Of a stretch of 64,000 bases of DNA, positions 18,797 to 27,101 are shown piece by piece. The stretch is from positions 2,769,501 through 2,833,500 of the forward strand of contig NZ_OY762905.1 in NCBI RefSeq assembly GCF_963666525.1. Direction: 5' to 3'. A program made the position numbers and the translations under genes. Within the stretch, counting starts at the first letter, position 1, and every line of letters starts with the position of its first letter. The notes under the pieces were generated by a model. That model was not told where the DNA came from. It ran no database searches and saw nothing but the letters and a program-made list of their open reading frames with translations. The DNA comes from an uncultured Cohaesibacter sp. GTDB lineage: Bacteria; Pseudomonadota; Alphaproteobacteria; Rhizobiales; Cohaesibacteraceae.

Positions 18797-19893
18797 CAGT
18801 CTTTCTCCTCCCGTCCGAGCAGGAACTGCACCAGCGAAAAGGCTCCCATTATGATAAACAGGAAGACCGCCATGGTTGTCGCCCGGCCCAGCTCGCTATC
18901 CCTGAATCCGGTCTGGTAGATGTAGCGCACGAGGGTCTGGGTGGTATCGTTAGGGCCGCCACCGGTCATCAGATGCGACTGGCCGAAGACCTGAAAATGC
19001 AGGATGATCTGCAACACCACCACCAGAGTGATCGTGCGCTTAAGGTTCGGCAGCGTGATGTGGCGGAAGGCGCGCCAGCCCTTGGCGTTGTCGAGGGCGG
19101 CAGCTTCATAGATGTCGCGGGAAATATCCTGCAGACCGGCCAGAAACAGGATCATGGCAATGCCCAGCGACCACCACACGGTTGTGATGACGATGGCGGC
19201 CATGGCAAAACGTTCGTCGGTCAGCCAGTGGATGGGCGACCCGCCAAACAGGGTGATGACATTGGCAATCAGTCCCTGTCGTGGCGAGAACAGCAATTGC
19301 CAGATCAGTGTGACCACTGTGACCGACAGCACTTGGGAGAGAAAGAAAATGGTGCGGAAGACAGCCATTGCCCGGCTCTCGCGGTTGACCAGAACAGCAA
19401 GACTGAGGGAGATGATGGTGATGGACGGCACGGTGAGGGCGACAAACAGAATGGTGTTCCCAACCGTTGGCCAGAACCGGCGATCATACCATCGCCCGCC
19501 AGCTCCCGGATGGAAGCCGCAGGCAACAAACAGGATGAGCGCAACCGAGCCAACCAGAAGAGCTGTTCCGCGGCTGATTTTGCCAAAGGCCGTGAGCAAC
19601 AGGGTTGACACAAGCACGAAAGCTGAGCTCCACTGGACAAGCGGATTTGCGACTGGCGACCAGACGATGTTTTTGCCCCAGAGAATGCGCTCATAGTTGC
19701 GCAGACCGACGAATTCCTTTGCATTGGGATCGAAGGCGACGGCCATCAGATTCCAGTTATGGAGGCTGATCCAGATCCCGTTGAGAAACGGGACGACCAG
19801 AAAAGCCAGGTAGGCCACGACAAAAGGCGTCAGCAACAGTGCCGCTGAGGACTTTTGCCCCAGCCGCTTGCCTGACCATCCATAACCCGCCAC
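18796..19893 (-). CDS. CUT1 ABC transporter permease (MalF type), extended
   Basis: The 365-residue permease has an EAA loop IYEAAALDNAKGWRAFRHIT near residue 270. It is longer than the usual 290-320 residues. Between the first helix and the core there is an insertion (about 80-150) with two extra hydrophobic stretches, including ALLVGSVALILFVACGF, which recalls the extra helices of enterobacterial MalF. The start is a GTG at 19893 supported by GGGAGG 6 bases upstream; the frame is open far beyond, but that stretch is antisense to the LacI gene. It is the first gene of the operon. Confidence 0.88.
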   Translation of the reverse strand: MAGYGWSGKRLGQKSSAALLLTPFVVAYLAFLVVPFLNGIWISLHNWNLMAVAFDPNAKEFVGLRNYERILWGKNIVWSPVANPLVQWSSAFVLVSTLLLTAFGKISRGTALLVGSVALILFVACGFHPGAGGRWYDRRFWPTVGNTILFVALTVPSITIISLSLAVLVNRESRAMAVFRTIFFLSQVLSVTVVTLIWQLLFSPRQGLIANVITLFGGSPIHWLTDERFAMAAIVITTVWWSLGIAMILFLAGLQDISRDIYEAAALDNAKGWRAFRHITLPNLKRTITLVVVLQIILHFQVFGQSHLMTGGGPNDTTQTLVRYIYQTGFRDSELGRATTMAVFLFIIMGAFSLVQFLLGREEKD

Positions 19894-19923
19894 TTTGTTC
19901 CTCCCATGGCAGAAAATGCTTGC

Positions 19924-19951
19924 GCTAATATTATTAGCAATATTTATTAGC
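19924..19951. promoter_or_regulatory. Candidate LacI-family operator cluster
   Basis: In the 93-base gap between the divergent permease and LacI genes lies a perfect inverted repeat GCTAAT-ATT-ATTAGC (19924-19938), followed by another ATTAGC at 19946-19951. Position and symmetry suit binding by the adjacent LacI regulator at both promoters. Confidence 0.6.
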
Positions 19952-19986
19952 ATTGAATACCCGGTCATGCAAGGGAGGAATCGGGC

Positions 19987-21018
19987 ATGGAGGAAAAGCC
20001 AGGTGCAAAAGCGGTGCGCGTGACGATGGGAGACGTGGCTCTGGCTGCAGGTGTCTCGCAATCGACGGTGTCCTTTGTGCTGAACGGCGTCGAGGACATG
20101 CGAATCAGCAGTGAGACGCGGGCCAAGGTGTTGCAGGCTGTTCGCGATCTGGGATATCGCCCCAGAAGCGCCGGGCGCCCGCCCAAGGGCGTGGGGACTA
20201 CTGTCATCGGCCTGATTGTCGACGAAATCGTCACCAGCCCCTTTGCGGCCATCTCCATTGATGCCATTCAGGCCACGGCCTGGAAGGAAAATGTCATCGT
20301 CGAAACGGTTATGACCGGCGGTGATAAGGAATATGAGCGGGCGATCCTGCGCAAGTGGGCCGCAGACCGGGTGCGGGGTGTCATCTACAGCTCGATCCTG
20401 ACCCATGTGGTTTCTTCCCCTGACCTGCTGCTCAATCACAAATGCATCCTGATGAACTGCTACGACAAGCAGGGCCGTTTCCCGGCCATCGTTCCGGCCG
20501 AGCGGCGCGGTGGCGAAGCTGCGGCCAAGGTGCTGATAGAGGCAGGCCACAAGCGCATTGCCTTCATCAAGGGGGAACCGTGGATGGATGCCTCCAAGAT
20601 GCGCGAGGAGGGATTCGAGCGGGCGATGCATGCCGCCGATGTGGCGATTGACCCGGATCTGATCATGGAGGGCAATCTGCTGCCATCGGGTGGCCGCACG
20701 GCGACGCTGGCACTGATGGCGCTGCCCAATCCGCCAGAGGCGATCTTCTGCGCCAACGATCTGACCGCTGTCGGCTGTTATGAGGCCCTCAAGGAACTGG
20801 GGCTGAAAGTCGGTGTCGATGTTGCGGTGGTCGGCTATGACGATCAGGAAATTGCCCAACATCTGCACCCCACCCTGACCACGGTGCTGCTGCCCCATGC
20901 CGAAATGGGCCAGCTCGCCGCCGAGATGATTCTGGCCGATGATGAGATTGCCGTGAAGGAAACACGGGTTCCCTGTCCGCTGGTGCCGCGCCATTCCCAT
21001 ATGCGGATGCGCACCTGA
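19987..21018 (+). CDS. LacI family transcriptional regulator
   Basis: The 343-residue protein starts with a LacI-type helix-turn-helix at about 14-60 (VTMGDVALAAGVSQSTVSFV), followed by a periplasmic-binding-protein-like sugar domain ending in the usual conserved stretch (VGYDDQEIAQHLHPTLTTV). It is divergent from the CUT1 operon and most likely represses it and itself until the sugar binds. GGGAGG lies 7-12 bases before the ATG. The GRE gene begins about 200 bases downstream on the same strand but appears to have its own promoter. Confidence 0.92.
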   Translation: MEEKPGAKAVRVTMGDVALAAGVSQSTVSFVLNGVEDMRISSETRAKVLQAVRDLGYRPRSAGRPPKGVGTTVIGLIVDEIVTSPFAAISIDAIQATAWKENVIVETVMTGGDKEYERAILRKWAADRVRGVIYSSILTHVVSSPDLLLNHKCILMNCYDKQGRFPAIVPAERRGGEAAAKVLIEAGHKRIAFIKGEPWMDASKMREEGFERAMHAADVAIDPDLIMEGNLLPSGGRTATLALMALPNPPEAIFCANDLTAVGCYEALKELGLKVGVDVAVVGYDDQEIAQHLHPTLTTVLLPHAEMGQLAAEMILADDEIAVKETRVPCPLVPRHSHMRMRT

Positions 21019-21100
21019 GGCCAATTGGACAACGACCGTTTGCTTGGGGGAAGGCCGTCGGATGCCGCTGAGAGCGCGTCCGGCGGCCTGATTTTCTGAA

Positions 21101-21116
21101 TAAGTACGAACACTTA
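21101..21116. promoter_or_regulatory. Inverted repeat upstream of the GRE promoter
   Basis: TAAGT (21101-21105) and ACTTA (21112-21116) form a short inverted repeat with a 6-base spacer, about 17 bases before the candidate -35 box. Confidence 0.35.
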
Positions 21117-21132
21117 GCTTTGCGACAAGCAA

Positions 21133-21161
21133 TTGACTCGCAAGCCGTGGTTCCCTAGAAA
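21133..21161 (+). promoter_or_regulatory. Candidate promoter of the GRE operon
   Basis: TTGACT (21133-21138) and TAGAAA (21156-21161) have a 17-base spacer. Transcription would begin inside the palindrome at 21164-21187. Confidence 0.5.
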
Positions 21162-21163
21162 TG

Positions 21164-21187
21164 CCTTGTACGTTATAACGCACAAGG
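21164..21187. promoter_or_regulatory. 24-bp near-perfect palindrome, candidate GRE operator
   Basis: The arms CCTTGTACGTTA and TAACGCACAAGG differ from perfect symmetry at one position per arm. The site covers the expected transcription start of the GRE promoter, an ideal position for a repressor. The XRE-cupin regulator encoded just beyond the activase and the GntR regulator are candidate binders; the GntR has different sites of its own. Confidence 0.55.
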
Positions 21188-21229
21188 CTCGGTTCTTGCG
21201 CCTGTGCGATGGCAAATCGGAACAGGATC

Positions 21230-23617
21230 ATGTTGAAAACGGTGACTGGCGTCTCGGAACGCATCGAACGGCTACGGCAAAATTACGTCAATACAAAGCC
21301 TTCCATCTGTTATGAGCGCGCCAGGATCTACACCGAGTCGCACAAGCGCACCGAGGGCAAGTCGGTCATCCTGCGCCGCGCCGAAGCCTTCCATGATTTC
21401 TGCGCCAAATTCGAGGTGCGTATCTTCGAGGATGAACTGATCGTCGGAACCGCAGGCAGATTTCGCCGCACGGGCATCCTGACGCCGGAGTATTCCTGGA
21501 AATGGGTCGACAAGGAAATGGACACCTTCCCGACCCGTCCGCAAGACCCCTATCAGATCACGCCGGATCAATGCGCCACCATCCGCTCCGAGATCTTCCC
21601 CTACTGGCATGGCAAGTCACTGGAAGAATATTTCCTTGCGGCGCTGCCGGAAGAGACGGCCCGCATTGCGGTCGACACGGGCATCATCGACAATGATTCC
21701 AAATGGCGTCAGGCGGTGGGCGAGATCACGCCGGATTATGAGGGTCATCTGTTCGTCAAGGGCTATGGCGGCATCCTGAAAGACGCCGAGGAAAAGCTCG
21801 CCACGCTCGACTATCTCAACGCCGAGGATATCGACAGGATCGATTTCTACAAGGCGACGATCCTTTCGGCGAAAGCCATCATCCTGCTGGCCAATCGCTA
21901 CGCCGATCTTGCCGAAGGCAAGGCAGCCGAAGAGCAGGACGCCGCCCGCAAGACCGAATTGCTGGAGATCGCCCGCGTTTGCCGTCGGGTGCCGGAATAT
22001 CCGCCGCAAAGCTTCCACGAGGCCACACAGTTCATCTGGTTTGTCCAGCTGGGTGGCATCATCACCGAAAACCCGCTGGCGCTCAATCCCGGCCGTTTTG
22101 ACCAGTTCATGTATCCCTACTATGCTGCCGACATGGACAATGGTCGTCTCGACAAGGCCGGGGCGAAGGAACTGATCCATGCGCTTTGGCTGAAATACTC
22201 CGAATGGGTCTGGACCATCTCGGAGAACACCACCGGCTATTTCGCAGGTTACAACCAGTTCCAGAACCTGACCGTCGGTGGCAAGAAGCGCGACGGCAGC
22301 GACGCCACCAATGAGCTGACCTATCTCTGCCTTGAGGCGACCGACGAGGTACGCACCCATCAGCCGGGGCTCAGCGTCCGCGTGCAGTCGGACTGTCCGC
22401 AGGAATTTCTCTATGCGGTGACCGATCTGGTCAGCAAGGGAACGGGCTTCCCGGCCATTCACAATGATCAGGCCGGAACCCAGATGCTGCTTCAGGCCGG
22501 ATACGAACCCGAAGACGCCCGCGACTGGAACAACTGCGGCTGTGTCGTGCCGCATTTCCGCCAGACCGGCCAATGGACCAGCGCTGTCAATGTCAACTTC
22601 GCTGCCGCGATGGAATATGCCCTCAACGAAGGCAAAAGCCGCCTGACGGGCGAGAAGATGGGGCTCGATGCCAAGCCGCTGGCCAGCTACGCAAGTTATC
22701 AGGAAATCGAGGATGCCACCTTCGAGCAGGTGGGCAACCTCATCCATCATTCGGTGGTTTCCACCGTCATCGCCCAGAAACTGCATGCGGAAATGGTGCC
22801 GCGGCCGTTCCTGTCCACCTGTATCGGCCATTGTCTGGAAGAGGGCAGGGATCTTTCCCGTGGCGGCGCGAAATACAATGTCGGCCCCGTGCTGACCGGT
22901 ATCGGTCTTGCAGTGGTCGCCAACTCGCTGGCCGTCATCAAGAAGCTGGTGTTCGAGGACAAGGTCACCACGCTCGCCGAACTGGACGCGGCGATGAATG
23001 CTGACTGGGAAGGCCATGACGTCCTGCGCACCAAGGCTCTGGCGGTGGTCAAATATGGCAATGACGACGATTATGTCGACGCCATCGCCCGCGATCTGGC
23101 CAACTACTATTATCGCAAGACCCGTGCCTACAAGGATAATTTCGGCTCGCCCTTCAACTCGGCCTTCATGGGGATTTCCAACTATATCCCGACCGGCCGG
23201 ATCGTTGGGGCCACCCCGTGCGGGCGCAAGGCGACCAAGCCGATCACCGAGGGCGTTTCGCCTTTTGCCGGCAGCGACGTGAAGAGCCCGCTGGCAGCGA
23301 TGCGTTCCAGCGCCAAGATGAACCACGATGTGCATACCGGCGGCACGCTGCTCAACCTGCGCCTGAGCGAAGATCTGGTCAGCACCCCGAAAGGCAAGCG
23401 CGATCTGGGCAGTATCATCCGGGCCTATTTCTCGCTTGGCGCCTTCCATGTGCAGTTCAACACCCTGTCGACGGAAGTCCTGCGCAAGGCCCAGAAGAAC
23501 CCGGAAGAATACAAGGATCTGCTGGTGCGGGTTGCGGGCTACAGCACCCAGTTTGTCAACCTGTCACCGGAAATGCAGGAAGCGATCATCGCGCGTTCGG
23601 CCCATGGCAGCTACTGA
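21230..23617 (+). CDS. Glycyl radical enzyme (PFL / dehydratase superfamily), unusual active site
   Basis: The 795-residue protein has the PFL-like N-terminal domain and a C-terminal glycyl radical domain. The radical glycine is Gly770 in RVAGYSTQF, and the thiyl cysteine is Cys438 in NNCGCVVPH. Dehydratases and C-S or C-N lyases of this family normally carry Cys-x-Glu here; in this protein the Glu position is Val440, and a second cysteine, Cys436, lies two residues before. It is therefore not a standard glycerol or propanediol dehydratase, and pyruvate formate-lyase (Cys-Cys) does not match either. I cannot name its substrate. The ATG at 21230 follows GGAACAGG; an in-frame ATG at 21209 lacks a ribosome site. 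The activase gene overlaps its 3' end. The enzyme would be destroyed by oxygen. Confidence 0.9.
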   Translation: MLKTVTGVSERIERLRQNYVNTKPSICYERARIYTESHKRTEGKSVILRRAEAFHDFCAKFEVRIFEDELIVGTAGRFRRTGILTPEYSWKWVDKEMDTFPTRPQDPYQITPDQCATIRSEIFPYWHGKSLEEYFLAALPEETARIAVDTGIIDNDSKWRQAVGEITPDYEGHLFVKGYGGILKDAEEKLATLDYLNAEDIDRIDFYKATILSAKAIILLANRYADLAEGKAAEEQDAARKTELLEIARVCRRVPEYPPQSFHEATQFIWFVQLGGIITENPLALNPGRFDQFMYPYYAADMDNGRLDKAGAKELIHALWLKYSEWVWTISENTTGYFAGYNQFQNLTVGGKKRDGSDATNELTYLCLEATDEVRTHQPGLSVRVQSDCPQEFLYAVTDLVSKGTGFPAIHNDQAGTQMLLQAGYEPEDARDWNNCGCVVPHFRQTGQWTSAVNVNFAAAMEYALNEGKSRLTGEKMGLDAKPLASYASYQEIEDATFEQVGNLIHHSVVSTVIAQKLHAEMVPRPFLSTCIGHCLEEGRDLSRGGAKYNVGPVLTGIGLAVVANSLAVIKKLVFEDKVTTLAELDAAMNADWEGHDVLRTKALAVVKYGNDDDYVDAIARDLANYYYRKTRAYKDNFGSPFNSAFMGISNYIPTGRIVGATPCGRKATKPITEGVSPFAGSDVKSPLAAMRSSAKMNHDVHTGGTLLNLRLSEDLVSTPKGKRDLGSIIRAYFSLGAFHVQFNTLSTEVLRKAQKNPEEYKDLLVRVAGYSTQFVNLSPEMQEAIIARSAHGSY

Positions 23618-24521
23618 CAAGGCAAAAGATGGGACAACGGGAACAGTCCTGCAGATGCAGGACTATTCCATTCATGATGGAGACGGGGTCCGCACAACCA
23701 TCTTTCTGGCCGGCTGTGGCCTTCGGTGCCAGTGGTGCGCTAACCCCGAAAGCTGGACCCAGCACAGGAAACTGGCCTATCACGCCCACAAGTGCCGGGG
23801 GTGCCACAGCTGCCGGACGGTCTGCCCGGAAGGCCTCGACCCGGCGGCGGGAGATTTCGATGCAACCCGCTGTACCTTCTGCGGGGACTGCGTGGCCGCC
23901 TGTCCTGAAAAGGCTCTGCAATTGGCTTGCGAGCAAATGGATGCAGACGCCATCATGGAGCAGATCCGCCGCGATGAGATCTTCTTTCGCCATTCCGGCG
24001 GCGGAGTGACCTTTTCGGGTGGTGAACCCTTTGTCCAGCACCAGTTCCTGCGCCATCTGATGGCCGGGTGCGAGAGGCTGGGTGTTTCGGTCTGGGTGGA
24101 GACCTGCGGCTTCTTCAAGTGGGAGGCCTGTCAGGATCTTATGGCAGGCATCGACTACATCTTTTTTGATATCAAGCATATGGATAGCGAAATTCACCGT
24201 CGCTTCACCGGCCAGGGCAACGAGACCATCCTTGACAATGCCAAACGGATTCATGCCGCAGGCGTGTCGATGACGGTACGTGTTCCTCTGATTGCGGAGG
24301 TCAATCTGGAGGAAAACAATCTTGAGGCAACCGCCCGCTTCATGCGGGATCATCTGCCCGACAGCAGCATCGAGCTTCTGCCTTATCATGAGCTGGGCAA
24401 GGCCAAATACAACGCCTTTCGCATGACGGACAGTTTCCATGCCTTCACGACGCCGACAGACGCGCAGATCGCCGCCGCCTATAGCATTTTCGACCGCTAT
24501 GGGATCAAGCGTTATCAGTAG
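23604..24521 (+). CDS. Glycyl radical enzyme activase (radical SAM)
   Basis: The 305-residue protein has the radical-SAM CxxxCxxC motif (CGLRCQWC) near residue 34, followed by an inserted ferredoxin-like domain with two [4Fe-4S] motifs, CRGCHSCRTVCPEG and CTFCGDCVAACPEK, as in activases of non-PFL glycyl radical enzymes. FSGGEP, the SAM-binding motif, follows near residue 138. It abstracts a hydrogen from Gly770 of the neighbouring enzyme using SAM and a reduced cluster. Its ATG lies 14 bases inside the end of the GRE gene, so the two are translationally coupled. It overlaps the convergent XRE-cupin gene by 7 bases. Confidence 0.93.
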   Translation: MAATDKAKDGTTGTVLQMQDYSIHDGDGVRTTIFLAGCGLRCQWCANPESWTQHRKLAYHAHKCRGCHSCRTVCPEGLDPAAGDFDATRCTFCGDCVAACPEKALQLACEQMDADAIMEQIRRDEIFFRHSGGGVTFSGGEPFVQHQFLRHLMAGCERLGVSVWVETCGFFKWEACQDLMAGIDYIFFDIKHMDSEIHRRFTGQGNETILDNAKRIHAAGVSMTVRVPLIAEVNLEENNLEATARFMRDHLPDSSIELLPYHELGKAKYNAFRMTDSFHAFTTPTDAQIAAAYSIFDRYGIKRYQ

Positions 24522-25045
24522 CTGACGATATTCTGGAAGACGACGCGCTCGCTGGCGGCCCTATAGCCGTGGGGCTGGTCGGCAAAGAAGCGGAACGTGC
24601 CTCCTTTGCCTATGGCCTGCCAGTACCCGTCCGACAGAACCTCAAGCTCTCCAGCAAGCACGATGACGCTCTCGATCACCCCGTGGGCATGGGGCTCTGA
24701 CATCTGACAGTGGTGGTTGGTCAGGGTGATCTCGTGGATTTCGAAATTCACCGCTGAGCTGTAGGGGAAGACCGACACCATTTTCATGTCCGGGTCATCG
24801 GGAAAGTTCGGACCCTCATCGGTGTTGGAACCCTGATCAAGAAAGGCCGAGAAGGAGGTTTCCAGCCCGGAGGCGATCTGCCACAGCTTGGCAATGGTGG
24901 GGCTTGATTCTTCACGCTCGATCTGGCCAAGCATGGCCTTGGAGACGCCGGTCAATCTGGCGACGTCATCCAGGCTGAGCTGGCGCTGGGCCCGGATGGT
25001 CTTGAGATGGGTCGCTACACTGTGCTTGAACTTGTTGGCCGACAA
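24515..25045 (-). CDS. XRE-cupin transcriptional regulator
   Basis: The 176-residue regulator has an N-terminal XRE helix-turn-helix (about 10-70; SLDDVARLTGVSKAMLGQIE) and a C-terminal cupin domain (about 100-176; HHCQMSEPHAHG). Cupins in this class bind small metabolites, so it could sense the substrate or product of the GRE pathway. It is convergent with the activase, overlapping its last 7 bases, which ties it to that pathway only by position. Alternatively it serves the TRAP operon. Confidence 0.88.
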   Translation of the reverse strand: MSANKFKHSVATHLKTIRAQRQLSLDDVARLTGVSKAMLGQIEREESSPTIAKLWQIASGLETSFSAFLDQGSNTDEGPNFPDDPDMKMVSVFPYSSAVNFEIHEITLTNHHCQMSEPHAHGVIESVIVLAGELEVLSDGYWQAIGKGGTFRFFADQPHGYRAASERVVFQNIVSY

Positions 25046-25164
25046 CGCGAGTGCCTCTTTCCTGATCCTGCCTGTGCTTCCCTTATAACAGGCGCGTGCG
25101 CGGGATCAATCCAACTCTTCATTGTCGACAGGCAGGGCGTGTGGTCTGGCCACTTCGGTTTGTT

Positions 25165-25920
25165 CTACAGACGACCGCCGAGGGCAAGATGCAGCGAATT
25201 GTCGATATGCTGCTTCAGCGCCTGTTCGGACGCTGCGATGTCGCGAGCCAGCATCGGCCTCAGAAAGGCCAGATGTTCGCCAATGATCCTTTCCGCGTTG
25301 AACGGCGTGACCTGCAGACGCGACTGGACCACCATGTGGATCTTGATCGAATTGACCCTGTAGACATTGGCGATCAGCACATTCTGCATGCTGTCGATGA
25401 AGGTGGCGTGCATGTCCCAGTCAAGCTTCTGCATCTCGTCCGCAGCGTCCTGATTGGAGTTGGTCTGGATATTGGCCAGAAACTGCTCGTGCCGTTCGAT
25501 CCAGCCGGAAAACCGCGCTGTCGGGATGGAATCAATCGCTGCCCTGACGGCGCTGAGTTCCAGAATGCTGCGCAGTTCATAGGCGTCCCGCACGAAGGAG
25601 ACATCGAGGGTTGGCACCATCAGTCCGCGTTTGGGCAGGGTCTGGAGCAGACCGTCTGCTTCCAGTCGGGGAATGGCTTCCCGGATCGAACCCAGCGTCG
25701 CTCCGGTGGTCTCGACCAGTTCCCTTTGGGATACGATCTGTCCGGGCATCAAGCCCCCCTGATTGAGCAGTTCCACGATGCGGTCATAGGCGGCGCGCTT
25801 AAGCATTGTTTTTCCTGTGTCAGGCGCTGTGCGGCTGAGATTCGGCGTTATGATCTGTTCTTCAATACTCGTCATGGTGAGCCAGTTCAACCTCTTCGCG
25901 CGTGTGGAAAGCTCTGACAT
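25165..25920 (-). CDS. GntR family regulator, FadR/FCD subfamily
   Basis: A 251-codon frame. A winged helix (about residues 38-105 counted from 25920; SQRELVETTGATLGSIREAI) is followed by an all-helical FCD ligand domain. The true start is uncertain. The ATG at 25920 lies inside one of the two mirrored operator sites and has no ribosome site; ATGs at 25875 and 25806 are alternatives, the last leaving only the DNA-binding domain intact. It is divergent from the TRAP operon and is its likely repressor. FCD domains usually bind organic or sugar acids with a metal ion, consistent with a TRAP substrate. Confidence 0.85.
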   Translation of the reverse strand: MSELSTRAKRLNWLTMTSIEEQIITPNLSRTAPDTGKTMLKRAAYDRIVELLNQGGLMPGQIVSQRELVETTGATLGSIREAIPRLEADGLLQTLPKRGLMVPTLDVSFVRDAYELRSILELSAVRAAIDSIPTARFSGWIERHEQFLANIQTNSNQDAADEMQKLDWDMHATFIDSMQNVLIANVYRVNSIKIHMVVQSRLQVTPFNAERIIGEHLAFLRPMLARDIAASEQALKQHIDNSLHLALGGRL

Positions 25921-25990
25921 GTAACTAACATGTTTAACGTAAAAATTCTAACTGGTCAAAAGGATCATTGCTAACATGTTAGTTACATGT
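25917..25990. promoter_or_regulatory. Mirrored pair of GntR-type operators
   Basis: ACATGTAACTAACATGT (25917-25933) and ACATGTTAGTTACATGT (25974-25990) are exact reverse complements, centred 57 bases apart. Each contains two ACATGT units. They flank the divergent promoter zone of the GntR gene and the TRAP operon. Confidence 0.7.
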
Positions 25991-26053
25991 TAATGAGGAG
26001 GCCTGCATCAGACGCGTGGAGGCGTTGATGCGACGGAGGAATTAGGAGGACTT

Positions 26054-27079
26054 ATGAAACGTTCAGTCAAACTGCTGGCCGGTGTCGCCGCTGTAGCCCT
26101 TTCCGCAATGGTTTCTTTTGCCGCCGAGGCTGAAACCCTGCGCTTTGCGACCACACTGCCTGAAGCAGACAATCCAGAAACCCATGCCATGAAGGCATTC
26201 GAGCAGTATGTCGAATTCCACACCAACGGCGAAATCGACGTGCAGCTGCTGCACGGTGGCGTTGGTGGTGACCGCGAAATTCTCGAAAGCGTGCGCAACG
26301 GCATTTTCCAGATGACCGCCACGACGGACGGAGCGCTTGCCTCCTTCTATCCCGGTGTGCAGGTCTTCTCGACGCCATATCTGTTCCGTTCCACCCGCCA
26401 TGCGGTTGAGTTCATGAACAACTCCCCGGTCATGGGTGAGTTCGTGGCTGATGTGGAGAAGCAGGCAGGCCTGCGCATCATCGGCTTTGCTGCAGACGGC
26501 TTCCGCAACTTCGTGAACAACAAGCATCCGATCAAGACCCCTGCCGACGTGGAAGGCCTCAAGCTGCGTTCCATGGAAAGCCCGGTCATGATCGCGCTGA
26601 TGAAGAGCCTCGGGGCTGCCCCGACGCCGATCCCGTTCCCGGAAAGCGCCATGGCCATCCGTCAGGGTGTTGTTGATGGGGGTGAAAACCCGCCGTCCAC
26701 CGTCATCAATGGCGGCTGGGGTGAAGTGATCAAATACATGTCTCTTGACGAGCATATCTTCTCGGCCGTGTTTGCCTATGCCAACCCGTCTTTCCTCGAC
26801 GGTCTGAGCGAACAGAACCGCGCCGCCGTCCTTGACGGGGTCAATCTCTACACCACCATCATGCTTGCAGGCAAAGGTCAGGGCTACCTCACCGATACCC
26901 AGCGCATTCGTGATCTGGGCGTGGAAGTCTATGTGAACTCGCCTGCCGAGAAGAAGGCATTTGGCGAGAAGGCCCAGAAGCCGGTCCGCGAATTCCTCGC
27001 CAAGGAGCTTGGCGCTGAATATGTAGACAAGTTCCTGGCCGCTGTTTCGGAAACCGAAACTCAACTCTACGGCAAATAA
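26054..27079 (+). CDS. TRAP transporter substrate-binding protein (DctP family)
   Basis: The 341-residue periplasmic protein has a signal peptide (residues 1-26, cleavage around AEA-ET). It shows the DctP signature GLKLRSMESPV, in which the arginine usually pairs with the carboxylate of the ligand. The ligand is therefore probably an organic or sugar acid. It is preceded by a strong AGGAGG and followed by a large hairpin before the dctQ gene, typical for raising binding-protein levels above those of the permease. The frames read on the opposite strand are shadows. Confidence 0.92.
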   Translation: MKRSVKLLAGVAAVALSAMVSFAAEAETLRFATTLPEADNPETHAMKAFEQYVEFHTNGEIDVQLLHGGVGGDREILESVRNGIFQMTATTDGALASFYPGVQVFSTPYLFRSTRHAVEFMNNSPVMGEFVADVEKQAGLRIIGFAADGFRNFVNNKHPIKTPADVEGLKLRSMESPVMIALMKSLGAAPTPIPFPESAMAIRQGVVDGGENPPSTVINGGWGEVIKYMSLDEHIFSAVFAYANPSFLDGLSEQNRAAVLDGVNLYTTIMLAGKGQGYLTDTQRIRDLGVEVYVNSPAEKKAFGEKAQKPVREFLAKELGAEYVDKFLAAVSETETQLYGK

Positions 27080-27101
27080 TCCCGTGTCGTAACGTCTGGC
27101 T

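Noticed and set aside
21617-23449. 610-codon minus-strand frame opposite the GRE
   Set aside because: It is antisense to the GRE, whose active-site and radical motifs are intact; the frame has no domain features.
21230-23617. Glycerol or propanediol dehydratase, or pyruvate formate-lyase
   Set aside because: The Cys-x-Glu motif is missing, no 1,3-propanediol dehydrogenase or microcompartment genes are near, and the adjacent Cys-Cys of PFL is absent.
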